DNA of 64,000 nt, from contig CP154795.1 in the NCBI GenBank assembly GCA_039565995.1, positions 2,790,001-2,854,000 of the forward strand, written 5' to 3'. The position numbers were made by a program, and so were the translations under genes. Of the stretch, positions 38,878 through 47,850 are shown piece after piece (positions within the stretch are counted from its first letter, which is position 1; each line of letters opens with the position of its first letter). The notes below the pieces were generated by a model. The model saw only the letters and a list, made by a program, of their open reading frames with translations, was not told the DNA's origin and searched no databases. The stretch is from Propionibacteriaceae bacterium ZF39 (GTDB lineage Bacteria > Actinomycetota > Actinomycetes > Propionibacteriales > Propionibacteriaceae).

Positions 38878-41592
38878 CTAGTGGGCGGCCTCGTGCCAGG
38901 ACGTGCCGAAGCCGACGGACACATCGAGCGGCACAGCCAGGTCGACGGCATGGCCCATGCGTTCGCGAACCAGCGCTTCCAAAGCGTCCCGCTCACCCGG
39001 GGCCACCTCGAACACGAGTTCGTCATGCACCTGCAGCAGCATCCGCGACTTCAGGCCCGCCGTGACCAGACCGGATTCGACATCGAGCATGGCGATCTTG
39101 ATGATGTCGGCGGCCGAACCCTGGATAGGCGCATTCAGTGCCATGCGCTCGGCCATCTCGCGCCGCTGGCGGTTGGAGCTCATGAGATCGGGCAGATAGC
39201 GACGGCGGCCGAGGATGGTCTCGGTGTATTCGGTCCGCCGGGCCTGGGCGACGATCCCCTGCAGATAGTCGCGCACGCCGCCGAACACCTCGAAATATTC
39301 GTCCATCAGCGTCTTGGCCTCAGACGTCTCGATCTTGAGCTGATTCGACAGGCCGAACGCGCTCAGGCCATAGGCGAGGCCATAGTTCATCGCCTTGATC
39401 TTGGCCCGCATCTCGACGGTCACCGCGTCGGGCTCGACCTCGAACACCTTGGCGGCCGTCACCGTATGGAAGTCGATCCCGGAACGGAAGGCCTCGATCA
39501 ACTGATCGTCCTCCGACGCGTGCGCCATGATGCGCATCTCGATCTGGGAGTAGTCGGCCGTCAGCAACGATTCGAAGCCCTGACCGACGACGAAGGCCTT
39601 GCGGATGCGGCGGCCCTCCTCGGTGCGGATCGGGATGTTCTGGAGGTTGGGCTCGGTCGACGACAGGCGCCCGGTCGCGGCGATCGTCTGGAGATAGGTC
39701 GTGTGAATGCGCCCGTCGTCGGCGACCGACTTGAGCAGCCCCTCGACCGTCTGCCGCAGCCGGATCGAGTCACGGTGGGCCAGCAGATGAGCCAGGAACG
39801 GATGCTCGGTCTTGGCGAACAATCCCTGCAGCGCATCCGCATCGGTCGTATATCCCGACTTCGTCCGCCGCGTCTTCGGCATCCCCAGCTCGTCGAACAA
39901 CACCACCTGCAACTGCTTCGGCGACCCCAGGTTGATCTGCTTGCCGAGCACCTCATAGGCCGCATCGGCAGCGGCGACCACCTGGGCGTCGAAGTGGGAT
40001 TCGAGCTCATCGAGATAGTCGACATCGACGGCGATGCCGACCTGCTCCATGCGCGCCAGCGTGCGCTGCAACGGCAGCTCGACATCAGTCAGGAGATGGG
40101 TCTGGGATCGCTCGGCCAACTCGGCGTCGAGCGCCTCGGCGAGATCGATGACCGCCCGCGCCCGGACCATCGCTGCCTGGCGCGCCGCATCGTCGGTGTC
40201 GACGTCGTCGAACAGAGCACCCTGGTCGGCCGGGGCATTCGGGTCGCCTTCATCGACCTTCAGCTCGCGCTTGAGGTGACGGATGCTCAGGTCGCCGAGA
40301 TCGAACGTGCGCTGGTCCGGCTTCAGGATGTAGGCCGCCAGCTGCGTATCGGACGACAGCCCGCCCAGATCCCACCCCCGCGACCAGATGGCGAGCAGGG
40401 GGCCCTTGGCGTCGTGCATCATCTTGATCCGCGACTCATCGGCCAGCCACTCGGCGAGGACCTGCTCGTCGGCCGGGTCGAGGGTCGCGACATCGAGCCA
40501 GGCGGCAGCCCCGTCACTGGCGGCGAGCGAGAGCGCCGCGACGTCGCCGGCCCCGCGCGCCCACTTCCCCGTCACCTCGACACCAGCATGGCTCGCGCCG
40601 GCGGTGTGAGCGTCGAGCCACGGCTTCAACTCGCCCGGACCGAGGACGTCGACCGCGATCTCGAACCCACCCTCGGGCTCGGTCTCCTCCGGCGGCAGGG
40701 TCTCGAGCAGCCGATCCCGCAGGACGCGGAACTCGAGCGCATCGAACAGCGTGTGGGTCGCCTCGCGATCCCACGTGCGGCGCAGCATGTCATCAAAGGT
40801 GACGGGCAGCTCGAGATCAGTGAGGAGCGCGTTGACCTGCCGGTTGGTGCGAACCTGTTCGAGGTTGTCTCGCAGGTTCTGACCCGCCACGCCCTTGATC
40901 TGGTCGGCGTGGGCCAGGATGTTGTCCAGCCCATCCCACTCGGTCAGCCACTTGGCCGCGGTCTTGGGGCCGACCTTGGGCACACCGGGGAGGTTGTCGG
41001 AGGTCTCGCCGACGAGGGCGGCCAGCTCGGGATAGCGCGCCGGCGCCACCAGATATTTCTCCTCCACGGTCGCCGGCGTCATCCGCGCCAGGTCGGACAC
41101 CCCCTTGCGGGGATAGAGCACGGTCACCCGGTCGTTGACCAGCTGCATCGAGTCGCGGTCGCCGGTGCAGATCAGCACGTCCAGCCCCTGCTCCGGTGCA
41201 GCGGTGGCCAGGGTGGCGATCACGTCGTCGGCCTCATAACCGTCGAGCTCGACATGGGTCACGTTGAGCGCGTCCAGCACTTCCTTGATCAGCTGGACCT
41301 GGCCCTTGAATTCATCGGGCGAGGTCGAGCGATTGGCCTTGTACTCCGCGTACATCTCCTGGCGGAACGTCTGCCGCGACACGTCGAACGCCACCGCAAG
41401 ATGGGACGGCTGCTCGTCTCGCAGCACGTTGATCAGCATCGACGTGAACCCGAACACCGCATTCGTGTGTTGCCCTGTTTTCGTCGCAAAGTTGTCCACA
41501 GGCAGCGCGAAGAAGGCCCGATAGGCCACCGAATGGCCATCGATCAACAGCAATTTGGGGCGTTCGCTCGCCTGCGCATCCTGGGTCACCAC
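38878..41592 (-). CDS. polA: DNA polymerase I
   Basis: Repair and Okazaki-fragment polymerase, 904 residues. I choose GTG 41592 because the -10 hexamer ends seven bases before it; the next codon is also GTG. The order is 5' nuclease (LLLIDGHSVAYRAFFALP; DGYEADDVIATLA; VGETSDNLPGVPKVGPKTAAKWL), then a 3'-5' exonuclease-like fold without a recognisable DEDD set, then family A polymerase. The polymerase motifs are LLTADYSQIEMRIMAHAS, RAKIKAMNYGLAYGLSAFGL and LLQVHDELVFE. Lack of proofreading residues is usual in actinobacterial PolA. The AAA ATPase gene follows. Confidence 0.96.
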   Translation of the reverse strand: MVTQDAQASERPKLLLIDGHSVAYRAFFALPVDNFATKTGQHTNAVFGFTSMLINVLRDEQPSHLAVAFDVSRQTFRQEMYAEYKANRSTSPDEFKGQVQLIKEVLDALNVTHVELDGYEADDVIATLATAAPEQGLDVLICTGDRDSMQLVNDRVTVLYPRKGVSDLARMTPATVEEKYLVAPARYPELAALVGETSDNLPGVPKVGPKTAAKWLTEWDGLDNILAHADQIKGVAGQNLRDNLEQVRTNRQVNALLTDLELPVTFDDMLRRTWDREATHTLFDALEFRVLRDRLLETLPPEETEPEGGFEIAVDVLGPGELKPWLDAHTAGASHAGVEVTGKWARGAGDVAALSLAASDGAAAWLDVATLDPADEQVLAEWLADESRIKMMHDAKGPLLAIWSRGWDLGGLSSDTQLAAYILKPDQRTFDLGDLSIRHLKRELKVDEGDPNAPADQGALFDDVDTDDAARQAAMVRARAVIDLAEALDAELAERSQTHLLTDVELPLQRTLARMEQVGIAVDVDYLDELESHFDAQVVAAADAAYEVLGKQINLGSPKQLQVVLFDELGMPKTRRTKSGYTTDADALQGLFAKTEHPFLAHLLAHRDSIRLRQTVEGLLKSVADDGRIHTTYLQTIAATGRLSSTEPNLQNIPIRTEEGRRIRKAFVVGQGFESLLTADYSQIEMRIMAHASEDDQLIEAFRSGIDFHTVTAAKVFEVEPDAVTVEMRAKIKAMNYGLAYGLSAFGLSNQLKIETSEAKTLMDEYFEVFGGVRDYLQGIVAQARRTEYTETILGRRRYLPDLMSSNRQRREMAERMALNAPIQGSAADIIKIAMLDVESGLVTAGLKSRMLLQVHDELVFEVAPGERDALEALVRERMGHAVDLAVPLDVSVGFGTSWHEAAH

Positions 41593-41599
41593 ACCCCGG

Positions 41600-41622
41600 A
41601 GCCTACCCAGCACGTCCGACAC
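41600..41622 (-). promoter_or_regulatory. PafBC/RecA-NDp-type promoter of polA
   Basis: Minus strand GTGTCGGAC, eight bases, TAGGCT; the hexamer lies seven bases from GTG 41592. The 15-base string GCGAAAAGTGTCGGA around the nonamer recurs exactly in front of the HNH/DUF222 gene. Confidence 0.68.
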
Positions 41623-41670
41623 TTTTCGCCGCGACAAAGAGCCGGGCCCGGCGGCGATAGGCTCCGCCCC

Positions 41671-42129
41671 ATGAGCCTGCCTCCGGAGATGGTCGATCTG
41701 CACAGCCCCCTTGACGCCAAGATGGGCCTCGAGCTTCTGGAGGTGTCCGCCGAACGCTCCGTGGGCCGGATGCCGGTCGAGGGCAATACGCAACCGTTCG
41801 GGTTCTGGCACGGCGGCGCGACCGGCGTACTCGCCGAGACGCTCGGCTCCCTCTCCGCCACCGCCCACGCGCTCCCCCAGGGCAAGATCGCCTTCGGCGT
41901 CGATCTCTCGGCCACCCACCACAAGGCCGTCCGCTCGGGTTGGGTGACCGGCACGGCGACCGCCCTCGCGCTCGGCGGCAGCGTGGCCAGCTATCAGATC
42001 GAGCTCGTCGACGATGCCGGCAACCGGATCGCCACGGCCCGGCTCACCTGCCAGCTCGTGCCCCAGCGCGGAAAACAGGAGCCCGCCCGGAAGCCCGCCG
42101 ATTCGCAGCAACAGGAGAACCGCGCATGA
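41671..42129 (+). CDS. PaaI-type hotdog thioesterase
   Basis: Acyl-CoA thioesterase of the PaaI/YbdB group, 152 residues. The active-site block is GNTQPFGFWHGGATGVLAETLGSL (about residues 38-61), with the usual Asn/Gln, HGG and Glu positions, followed by VDLSATHHKAVRSGWVTGTA. The C-terminal 15 residues are polar and glutamine-rich. TAGGCT at 41658-41663 lies seven bases before the ATG, so translation is probably leaderless. The gene is divergent from polA and its stop overlaps the start of the amidotransferase as ATGA. Confidence 0.88.
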   Translation: MSLPPEMVDLHSPLDAKMGLELLEVSAERSVGRMPVEGNTQPFGFWHGGATGVLAETLGSLSATAHALPQGKIAFGVDLSATHHKAVRSGWVTGTATALALGGSVASYQIELVDDAGNRIATARLTCQLVPQRGKQEPARKPADSQQQENRA

Positions 42130-42860
42130 GCCCCAAGCAGTTCCTCTTCCTCGGCACGCGCGCCGGGCACTCCATCGCCGACGCCGAATATGAGGCGATC
42201 TGCCACTATGCGGGCCTGCCGACCAGCCGGATGGATCGCGTACGCCTCGAGATCGAGCCCATGCCCCTCGTCGACCTCGATCGCTATGCGGGCATCATCA
42301 CCGGCGGCAGCCCGTTCAACTCCTCCGACCCGACCGAGGAGAAGTCCGACATCCAGCGCCGGGTCGAGTCCGACATGCACATGCTGCTCAACGAGATCGT
42401 GGCGCAGGACAAGCCGTTCCTCGGCGCCTGCTACGGCGTCGGCACGCTCGGCACCCATCAGGGCGCCATCATCGACCGCACCTTCGGCGAACCGCCCGGC
42501 ACCGGCCACATCGAGCTCACCGACGCCGGCCGTGACGATCCCCTGTGCGCCGGCCTGCCCGACGAGTTCGATGCGTTCCTGGGTCACAAGGAGGCGGTAC
42601 GCCAGCTCCCCGCCCACGCCGTCCTGCTCGCGACCTCCGGCCCCTGCCCCGTGCAGATGTTCCGGATCAAGGAAAACCTGTACGCCACCCAGTTCCACCC
42701 CGAGCTCGACTCGGCCGGCCTGATCGAGCGGCTGAACGAGTATCGCCACGCGGGCTATTTCCACCCCGACGAGCTGGACCAGCTCACCCACGACGCGCTG
42801 ACCGCGAACGTCGTGTATCCCCAGATGATCCTGAAGAACTTCGTGGAGAAGTACGCCTAG
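42126..42860 (+). CDS. Class I glutamine amidotransferase (GuaA-N-like)
   Basis: Stand-alone type 1 glutamine amidotransferase, 244 residues. The catalytic triad is visible: Cys102 in LGACYGVGTLG, His191 and Glu193 in TQFHPELD. An oxyanion-type loop IITGGSPFNSSD precedes it. The C-terminal 40 residues extend beyond the domain. The ammonia acceptor is unknown; such proteins are often labelled GMP-synthase-like. The ATGA overlap with the thioesterase gene shows translational coupling. After its stop begins the repeat-rich promoter of the next operon. Confidence 0.87.
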   Translation: MSPKQFLFLGTRAGHSIADAEYEAICHYAGLPTSRMDRVRLEIEPMPLVDLDRYAGIITGGSPFNSSDPTEEKSDIQRRVESDMHMLLNEIVAQDKPFLGACYGVGTLGTHQGAIIDRTFGEPPGTGHIELTDAGRDDPLCAGLPDEFDAFLGHKEAVRQLPAHAVLLATSGPCPVQMFRIKENLYATQFHPELDSAGLIERLNEYRHAGYFHPDELDQLTHDALTANVVYPQMILKNFVEKYA

Positions 42861-42865
42861 TCTGC

Positions 42866-42928
42866 GTCAAGGAAGTTTTACATCTTCTGTCAAGTTTCCT
42901 TGACTCTTGAGTCAAGTGCGCTTTACAT
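42866..42928 (+). promoter_or_regulatory. Repeat-rich promoter/operator of the CPBP-XRE operon
   Basis: TTGACT (42900-42905), 17 bases, TTACAT (42923-42928), then seven bases to the ATG. The perfect 18-base palindrome CTTGACTCTTGAGTCAAG (42899-42916) covers the -35 and spacer. Further GTCAAG half-sites lie at 42866 and 42889. The unit GTCAAG-N6-TTACAT occurs twice, exactly 45 bases apart. It is a likely autoregulatory operator for the XRE protein. Confidence 0.65.
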
Positions 42929-42935
42929 TTGATGC

Positions 42936-43679
42936 ATGAACACCACCCCCACAGCGGCGCCGACCACGACGGTCGCCTCCCGTCTCCCCAGCGTCGGCTG
43001 GCCGGTGCTGATCGGCGTACTCCTCCTCCGCACCGTGCTCCTCTTCGCCGCCAACCTGGCGATGCTCCCGCTCTTCGGCAGCTACGACCGCACGCTGATG
43101 TGGCCCTATGTCACGCTCGTCCTCGTCGACGTGATCTCCATCGTCGTGATCGCGATGCTCCTGCGCCGCCGCGGCCAGACCCTCGCCGACCTCATCTCGT
43201 TCCGGCTCCGCGACACAGGCTGGGCGCTGCTGGTCACGGTCATCCTGATCGTCGGCTTCTTCGTCGCGACGTTCATCGGCAACCTCGTGGCGTACCTCGG
43301 TCCGCCGCCCACTCCGTCCTGGGAGGGCTTCTCTCCCCCGCTCTGGTATGCCCTGTGGACCGTCCTGGTGGCCCCCATCACGATCGCCCTCGCCGAAGAA
43401 CTCCTCTATCGCGGCTGGGCCCAGCCCGAACTCACGGCCCGCACCAACAAGGTCCTCGCGATCGGCATCATGGCCTTCTTCTTCGCGCTCCAGCACGCGG
43501 CGTTCACGCCACTCGACCTGCAGGCCCAGGTCGCCCGCTTCGTCGCGATGTTCCTCAGCGGCATTCTCTTCGGCGTCCTCTACCTCTGGCGCAAGCGCCT
43601 CTGGCCCCTGATCTTCGCCCACTGGTTCCTCGACGTGATCGGGCTCGGGCTCCCGGTCCTCTTCGCCGCGCTCGCCTGA
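42936..43679 (+). CDS. CPBP/Abi family intramembrane protease
   Basis: Membrane metalloprotease of the CPBP (Abi, type II CAAX-processing-like) family, 247 residues with about seven hydrophobic segments. The motifs are AEELLYRGW near residue 153, FALQHAAF near residue 184, and the final histidine in IFAHWFLDVIG near residue 229. Members act in prenyl-protein processing, bacteriocin immunity or stress. It is first of a three-gene operon with a small membrane protein and an XRE regulator. The ATG lies at the predicted transcription start, so it is leaderless. Confidence 0.9.
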   Translation: MNTTPTAAPTTTVASRLPSVGWPVLIGVLLLRTVLLFAANLAMLPLFGSYDRTLMWPYVTLVLVDVISIVVIAMLLRRRGQTLADLISFRLRDTGWALLVTVILIVGFFVATFIGNLVAYLGPPPTPSWEGFSPPLWYALWTVLVAPITIALAEELLYRGWAQPELTARTNKVLAIGIMAFFFALQHAAFTPLDLQAQVARFVAMFLSGILFGVLYLWRKRLWPLIFAHWFLDVIGLGLPVLFAALA

Positions 43680-43711
43680 CCGCCCTCTCCACCCCCAGAA
43701 AGGACACCACC

Positions 43712-44104
43712 ATGACCACCCAGGCCAAATCCGGTCGCCGCTATCTGATCCGCTTCCTCACCGCCGCCGCGCTCTACACCGTGCTGATGTTTGCCAGCAT
43801 CCCGCTCTCGGAGGCGCAGCCCGAAGGGTCGATCCTGCGCTACGTGCTCGCGTCCACGCCGGTGATCGGTCTCGTGCTGGCGGCCTGGGCGATGTGGAAA
43901 TACGTCCAGGAGGCCGATGAGTTCCAGGCCCGGAAGCTGCTCGACGCGCTCGCCATCTCCCTCGCCGGCACGCTCCTCGTCGTCTTCGTCGTCGGCATGA
44001 TCCAGCTGGCCGGTGGGCCCCAGCTCTCCTGGGTCTGGGTGATCCCGGTCTGGGGCCTCTTCCTCGGCGTGGGCGCCGCCGCCGCGAATCGGAAATACCG
44101 ATGA
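43712..44104 (+). CDS. Small membrane protein of the CPBP-XRE operon
   Basis: Unnamed membrane protein of 130 residues from ATG 43712, preceded by AGAAAGGA. There are four hydrophobic segments (about residues 13-32, 44-65, 82-102, 108-124). A conserved-looking polar turn EADEFQARKLLDALA lies between the second and third. Proteins of this shape are often encoded just before a small XRE-type regulator with overlapping ATGA, as here. The function is unknown; it may be a target or sensor of the operon. Confidence 0.78.
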   Translation: MTTQAKSGRRYLIRFLTAAALYTVLMFASIPLSEAQPEGSILRYVLASTPVIGLVLAAWAMWKYVQEADEFQARKLLDALAISLAGTLLVVFVVGMIQLAGGPQLSWVWVIPVWGLFLGVGAAAANRKYR

Positions 44105-44295
44105 AGAACAAGCTCAAGGAACTCCGCGCCGAGCGTCGCTGGACCCAGGCCGACCTCGCCCGCGAGCTCGATGTCTCCCGCCAGACGGTCAACGCCCTGG
44201 AGTCCGGGCGCTATGACCCGTCGCTCCCCCTGGCCTTCACCATCGCCAAGGTCTTCGACCTCAGGATCGAAGACATCTTCAGCCCGGACGAATGA
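44101..44295 (+). CDS. Small XRE-family helix-turn-helix regulator
   Basis: Cro/CI-type DNA-binding protein of only 64 residues: KLKELRAERRWTQADLARELDVSRQTVNALESGRY covers the five-helix HTH (residues 4-38), then PSLPLAFTIAKVFDLRIEDIF. It has no other domain. It is coupled to the membrane protein by ATGA and is the last gene of the operon. I infer that it binds the palindrome in the operon promoter. It is similar in size and context to YozG-type regulators. Confidence 0.88.
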   Translation: MKNKLKELRAERRWTQADLARELDVSRQTVNALESGRYDPSLPLAFTIAKVFDLRIEDIFSPDE

Positions 44296-44307
44296 CGAAA
44301 GGGCCGG

Positions 44308-45552
44308 TCAGTTCGGCGCAGTTGCCAGCGTGACGGGTACGCCCACCTCCGCGCCCCCGCGGACCACCTGCAACGTCACGGTGTCACCCGGCCGGCGGTC
44401 ACGGACCTGGGCGATCAGGCCCTCCGACCCGGTGACCGGCTCTTTCTCCACGCCGATGATCACGTCTCCGACCCGCAGCCCCGCCGCCGCGGCCGGGGTC
44501 CCTTCGGAGACGCTCTGCACTCCGGCCCCGACATAGCCGGCTCCGTTCACCGTGGTCCCCGTATCGCTCGTGGCGACGCCGAGATAGGCGTGGTTGGCCT
44601 TGCCGTTCGCGATCAGCTCGTCGGTCACGGCCTTCACCTGATCGGCCGGGATCGCGAAACCGATGCCGAGATTGCCCGACTGACCCTGGCTCGAGCCCAG
44701 AGTGGCGATCGAGGACGTGATCCCGATCAGTTCGCCGTTGGCGTTCACGAGTGCACCACCCGAGTTGCCGGGATTGATCGCCGCGTTGGTCTGGATCGCA
44801 TTCGTGACGACCTGGGCGCTGCTCGCTGCCCCTCGGGCCCCGGACCCGCCGCCCGAGGGCTCCTGGGTCGTGACGACCGGCCGGTCGAGCGCAGAGATGA
44901 TGCCCGTCGTCACGGTCTCCGACAATCCCAGCGGATTGCCGAGCGCCATGACCGGTTGACCGACCCTGAGCCCGGTGACTTCTCCGAACGTCATGGGCGC
45001 CAGGTTGCCGGGCGGATCGCTCAGCTGGATGACGGCGAGGTCGGTGCTCGGATCCGTGGCCACAACCCTGGCCGCGTACACCCGGCGATCCGACAGCGTC
45101 ACCTCGAGCTGGCCGCCCCCGGCCACGACGTGGTGGTTGGTGACGATGTGTCCCGCGGTGTCCAGGACGACCCCGGAACCCTCCGCCTCACCCTGGGTCG
45201 ACCGCACCGCGATCGACACCACCGACGGGCCCGCTGCCGCTGCGGTCGCGCTCCAATCGGGGTTGGCGGTGTTGCCCTGCACGACGCGCGTGACCGTGGT
45301 GCCGGACACCGCACTCGGCTCCTGCTGCACCAGCGCGGCCGTCGTGCCGCTCGCCGCCAGCGCTGCCACCACGGCGACGGCCGACATCGCCAGCCAGCCC
45401 GGTCGCCGATTCCGGGGTTTCGGTGGTGTCGGTGCGGGCGGACGGGCGTACGCCTGCGGAGGCCCCTGCGGCGGCTGCTGCCCGGACGACCGGACCGGCC
45501 CACCCGCCGGTCCGTGACCGGGAACTGTTGGTTGCTGCTGCAGCGTGCTCAT
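44308..45552 (-). CDS. HtrA/DegP-type membrane-anchored serine protease with PDZ domain
   Basis: S1C protease of 414 residues from ATG 45552 (GGAGG five bases before). The N-terminal 50 residues are Pro/Gln-rich and cytoplasmic, then one transmembrane helix (about 53-75), a trypsin-like domain with His141 (TNHHVV), Asp171 (DLAV) and Ser264 (NPGNSGGAL). A C-terminal PDZ domain (about 320-405) includes GLRVGDVIIGVEKEPVTG. It acts outside the membrane in envelope protein quality control. It is convergent with the CPBP operon and divergent from the DUF6394 gene. Confidence 0.93.
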   Translation of the reverse strand: MSTLQQQPTVPGHGPAGGPVRSSGQQPPQGPPQAYARPPAPTPPKPRNRRPGWLAMSAVAVVAALAASGTTAALVQQEPSAVSGTTVTRVVQGNTANPDWSATAAAAGPSVVSIAVRSTQGEAEGSGVVLDTAGHIVTNHHVVAGGGQLEVTLSDRRVYAARVVATDPSTDLAVIQLSDPPGNLAPMTFGEVTGLRVGQPVMALGNPLGLSETVTTGIISALDRPVVTTQEPSGGGSGARGAASSAQVVTNAIQTNAAINPGNSGGALVNANGELIGITSSIATLGSSQGQSGNLGIGFAIPADQVKAVTDELIANGKANHAYLGVATSDTGTTVNGAGYVGAGVQSVSEGTPAAAAGLRVGDVIIGVEKEPVTGSEGLIAQVRDRRPGDTVTLQVVRGGAEVGVPVTLATAPN

Positions 45553-45715
45553 GTTGACCTCCGGGAATCCGAGAACTGTGTCCATTCCAGAACCGCCTGC
45601 TGTGCGCTTCCTGTGAGGTCCCGATGAGGCGACTGGGAGTCCTAGGGCAGCGACGCGGCGTACGCTCGCAGGCGAACTCCCGGCCAACCACGCCCGCGCG
45701 CAGTATCGTCACAGC

Positions 45716-46099
45716 GTGAATCTGGAGAAGGTGGTTTTCGGCTTCTTCGTGCTGCTGGCCGCGACCCTCAACTTCGGTTATGTCATCGGCGACCTGACCG
45801 ACCCGAATCAGCACAACGTCTATGAGCTCTATGCGGCCGTCGTGGTCAACGTCATAGCCGCCATCCTCAAGTTCGGCGACCGCACCCAGATCGGCGCGAT
45901 CCATCTCGCAACGAGTCTCGTGGCCAGCATCCAGCTGATCCTGGCGGCGGCGTTCTGGGTGTACGCCGAACAGGTCACCGAGGGGGTCGACGTCCACGAG
46001 TTGTCCTCGGTCGTCTCGCTCGCGACGGGCGCCTGCCTGGCCAACTTCGTGTCGCTGGTGCTGCTGGTCGGCGAGACCATGAGCCACCGCCGCCGCTAG
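45716..46099 (+). CDS. DUF6394-like four-helix membrane protein
   Basis: Membrane protein of 127 residues with four hydrophobic helices. The pattern VFGFFVLLAATLNFGYVIGD at the start, then HNVYELYAAVVVN and ILKFGDRTQIGA, is what I recall as DUF6394, a family found beside potassium channel/TrkA genes, as here (five-base gap). I infer an accessory role for the channel. The start is GTG 45716; TATCGT ends six bases before it, so the transcript is leaderless. Confidence 0.78.
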   Translation: MNLEKVVFGFFVLLAATLNFGYVIGDLTDPNQHNVYELYAAVVVNVIAAILKFGDRTQIGAIHLATSLVASIQLILAAAFWVYAEQVTEGVDVHELSSVVSLATGACLANFVSLVLLVGETMSHRRR

Positions 46100-46104
46100 C
46101 CATC

Positions 46105-47850
46105 ATGGGCAATCCACTGCTCCTGCTGAGCACCCGCGACCGGGTCCGCCGCCAGATCCTGCGCCGGCGCCAGGTGGCGGTGCCATCCGATGTGCCCGGC
46201 ACCGACGCGATCTTCCTCGTCCTGCGACGCATGCGCGCCCCCCTGATCGTGCTCGTCACCATCTTCGCCATCTCGGTCGTGGGGCTCAGCCTGATGCCCG
46301 GCACCGACGGCGACGGCAATCCCCACCGGCTGGCCCTGTTCGATGCCTTCTATGTGATGAGCTACACCGCCACCACGATCGGCTTCGGCGAGATTCCCTA
46401 TCCGTTCAGCTATCCGCAGCGCATGTGGTTGACGGCCTCGATCTATCTCACGGTCGTGGGCTGGGCGTACGCCATCTCGGCGCTGTTCGCACTCATCCAG
46501 GAATCGGGATTCCGCGAAGCGCTCAACGTGCAGGGCATCCGGCGCCGCGTGCGTCGCATCTCCGAACCGTTCCTCATCGTCGCCGGCTATGGGCAGGCGG
46601 GGCGGATGGTCTGCAAGGTGCTCGACGATCTCGGCCGCCGGTTCGTCGTCATCGACCGCAACCACTCCCAGATGGACAAGCTGGCCATCGACCAGCACAC
46701 CCAGGACGTCCCCGGCATCGAGGGCGAGGTGAGCAATCCCGCCCTGCTGGGCCTGGCCGGGCTGGCCCATCCGATGTGTGAGGGCGTCCTCGCGCTCACC
46801 AACGACACCGACAATCTGGCCGTGGTGATGAGCGTCCACCTGCTTCGCCCCGAGTTGCCGGTGATCACGGCCGTCGAGCAGCGCCGCACGGTCGACCGCA
46901 TGACCGACTTCGATCCGCTGGCGGTGATCAATGCCTATGACCGCTATGGGCAATACCTCATCCTCGCGATCCGCCGTCCCGCCACTTTCCAGCTCGCCAC
47001 CTGGCTCATGGATCCCCCGGGCAGTCCCCTGTTGGAGCGCACCGAGAGTCTCGCCGACGGCCCCTGGCTCGTCGTGGGTGAGGGCCAGTTCGGGGCCGAG
47101 GTCGCCCATGATCTCCGGGTGGCCGGTCTCGACGTCACGACGGCCGATCCCAACGATGGTCATCCCGACATCACGGGCATGGTCGGCATGGTCGCGGGGG
47201 CGGAGAGCGACGTCGAAAGCCTCGCTCTCGCGGCGCACGCGCGGATCGCCAATCCCGATATCTTCCTCGCTCTGCGCCAGCGCTCGGCCCTCCAGGCCGC
47301 CACCATGCATGCGTTCGCCGCGGATTCACTCTTCGTGCCCAGCGAGCTCGTTGCCCGCGAAGTCCTCGCCCACATCATCTCCCCCGACTACTGGGCGTTC
47401 ATCGATCATGTGCAGCACGCCGACGACGACTGGTCGGAGGACGTCCTGGCTCGCCTGCGCGAACGCGTCGGCCCGGGTACGCCCTCCAGCGCCGAGTTCG
47501 CCCTCGACTCCGACACCGCGCCCGCACCGGTGCGGTGGATGGAGTCGGGCGGGTCGCTGACGATTCGGCACCTGCTCACCGACCCCGACGACCTCGAAAC
47601 GACGCTCCCGATCATCGTGGTATCGCTGATCCGCGACGACGACACCACGTTCCTCCCCGACGAGGAGACCGAGCTCAGGCCGGGTGACCTGCTCGTGTTC
47701 GCCGGCGAGGACGGTCGCCTCGGCGATCTGGATGACGTCCTCTTCCACGACCATGTCGTGCGCTATTGCGCGACCGGAGAGATCCAGCCCGAAACCTGGT
47801 TGTTCCGTGCCCTGCAGCGTCGGCGTACGCCTCAGTCCGCGCCCAGGTAG
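46105..47850 (+). CDS. Potassium channel protein with RCK/TrkA domains
   Basis: Ion channel subunit of 581 residues. Two transmembrane helices (about residues 42-62 and 102-128) flank the pore with selectivity filter TTIGFGE near residue 91. After it come an RCK N-domain (FLIVAGYGQAGRMVCKVLDDLG, near residue 155) and a second RCK-like domain from about residue 315 (WLVVGEGQFGAEVAHDLRVAG). The C-terminal TrkA-C-like part near 470-560 ends with ELRPGDLLVFAGED. It gates K+ flow by cytoplasmic ligands. It is preceded by the DUF6394 gene and overlaps the 3' end of livF by 19 bases. Confidence 0.9.
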   Translation: MGNPLLLLSTRDRVRRQILRRRQVAVPSDVPGTDAIFLVLRRMRAPLIVLVTIFAISVVGLSLMPGTDGDGNPHRLALFDAFYVMSYTATTIGFGEIPYPFSYPQRMWLTASIYLTVVGWAYAISALFALIQESGFREALNVQGIRRRVRRISEPFLIVAGYGQAGRMVCKVLDDLGRRFVVIDRNHSQMDKLAIDQHTQDVPGIEGEVSNPALLGLAGLAHPMCEGVLALTNDTDNLAVVMSVHLLRPELPVITAVEQRRTVDRMTDFDPLAVINAYDRYGQYLILAIRRPATFQLATWLMDPPGSPLLERTESLADGPWLVVGEGQFGAEVAHDLRVAGLDVTTADPNDGHPDITGMVGMVAGAESDVESLALAAHARIANPDIFLALRQRSALQAATMHAFAADSLFVPSELVAREVLAHIISPDYWAFIDHVQHADDDWSEDVLARLRERVGPGTPSSAEFALDSDTAPAPVRWMESGGSLTIRHLLTDPDDLETTLPIIVVSLIRDDDTTFLPDEETELRPGDLLVFAGEDGRLGDLDDVLFHDHVVRYCATGEIQPETWLFRALQRRRTPQSAPR

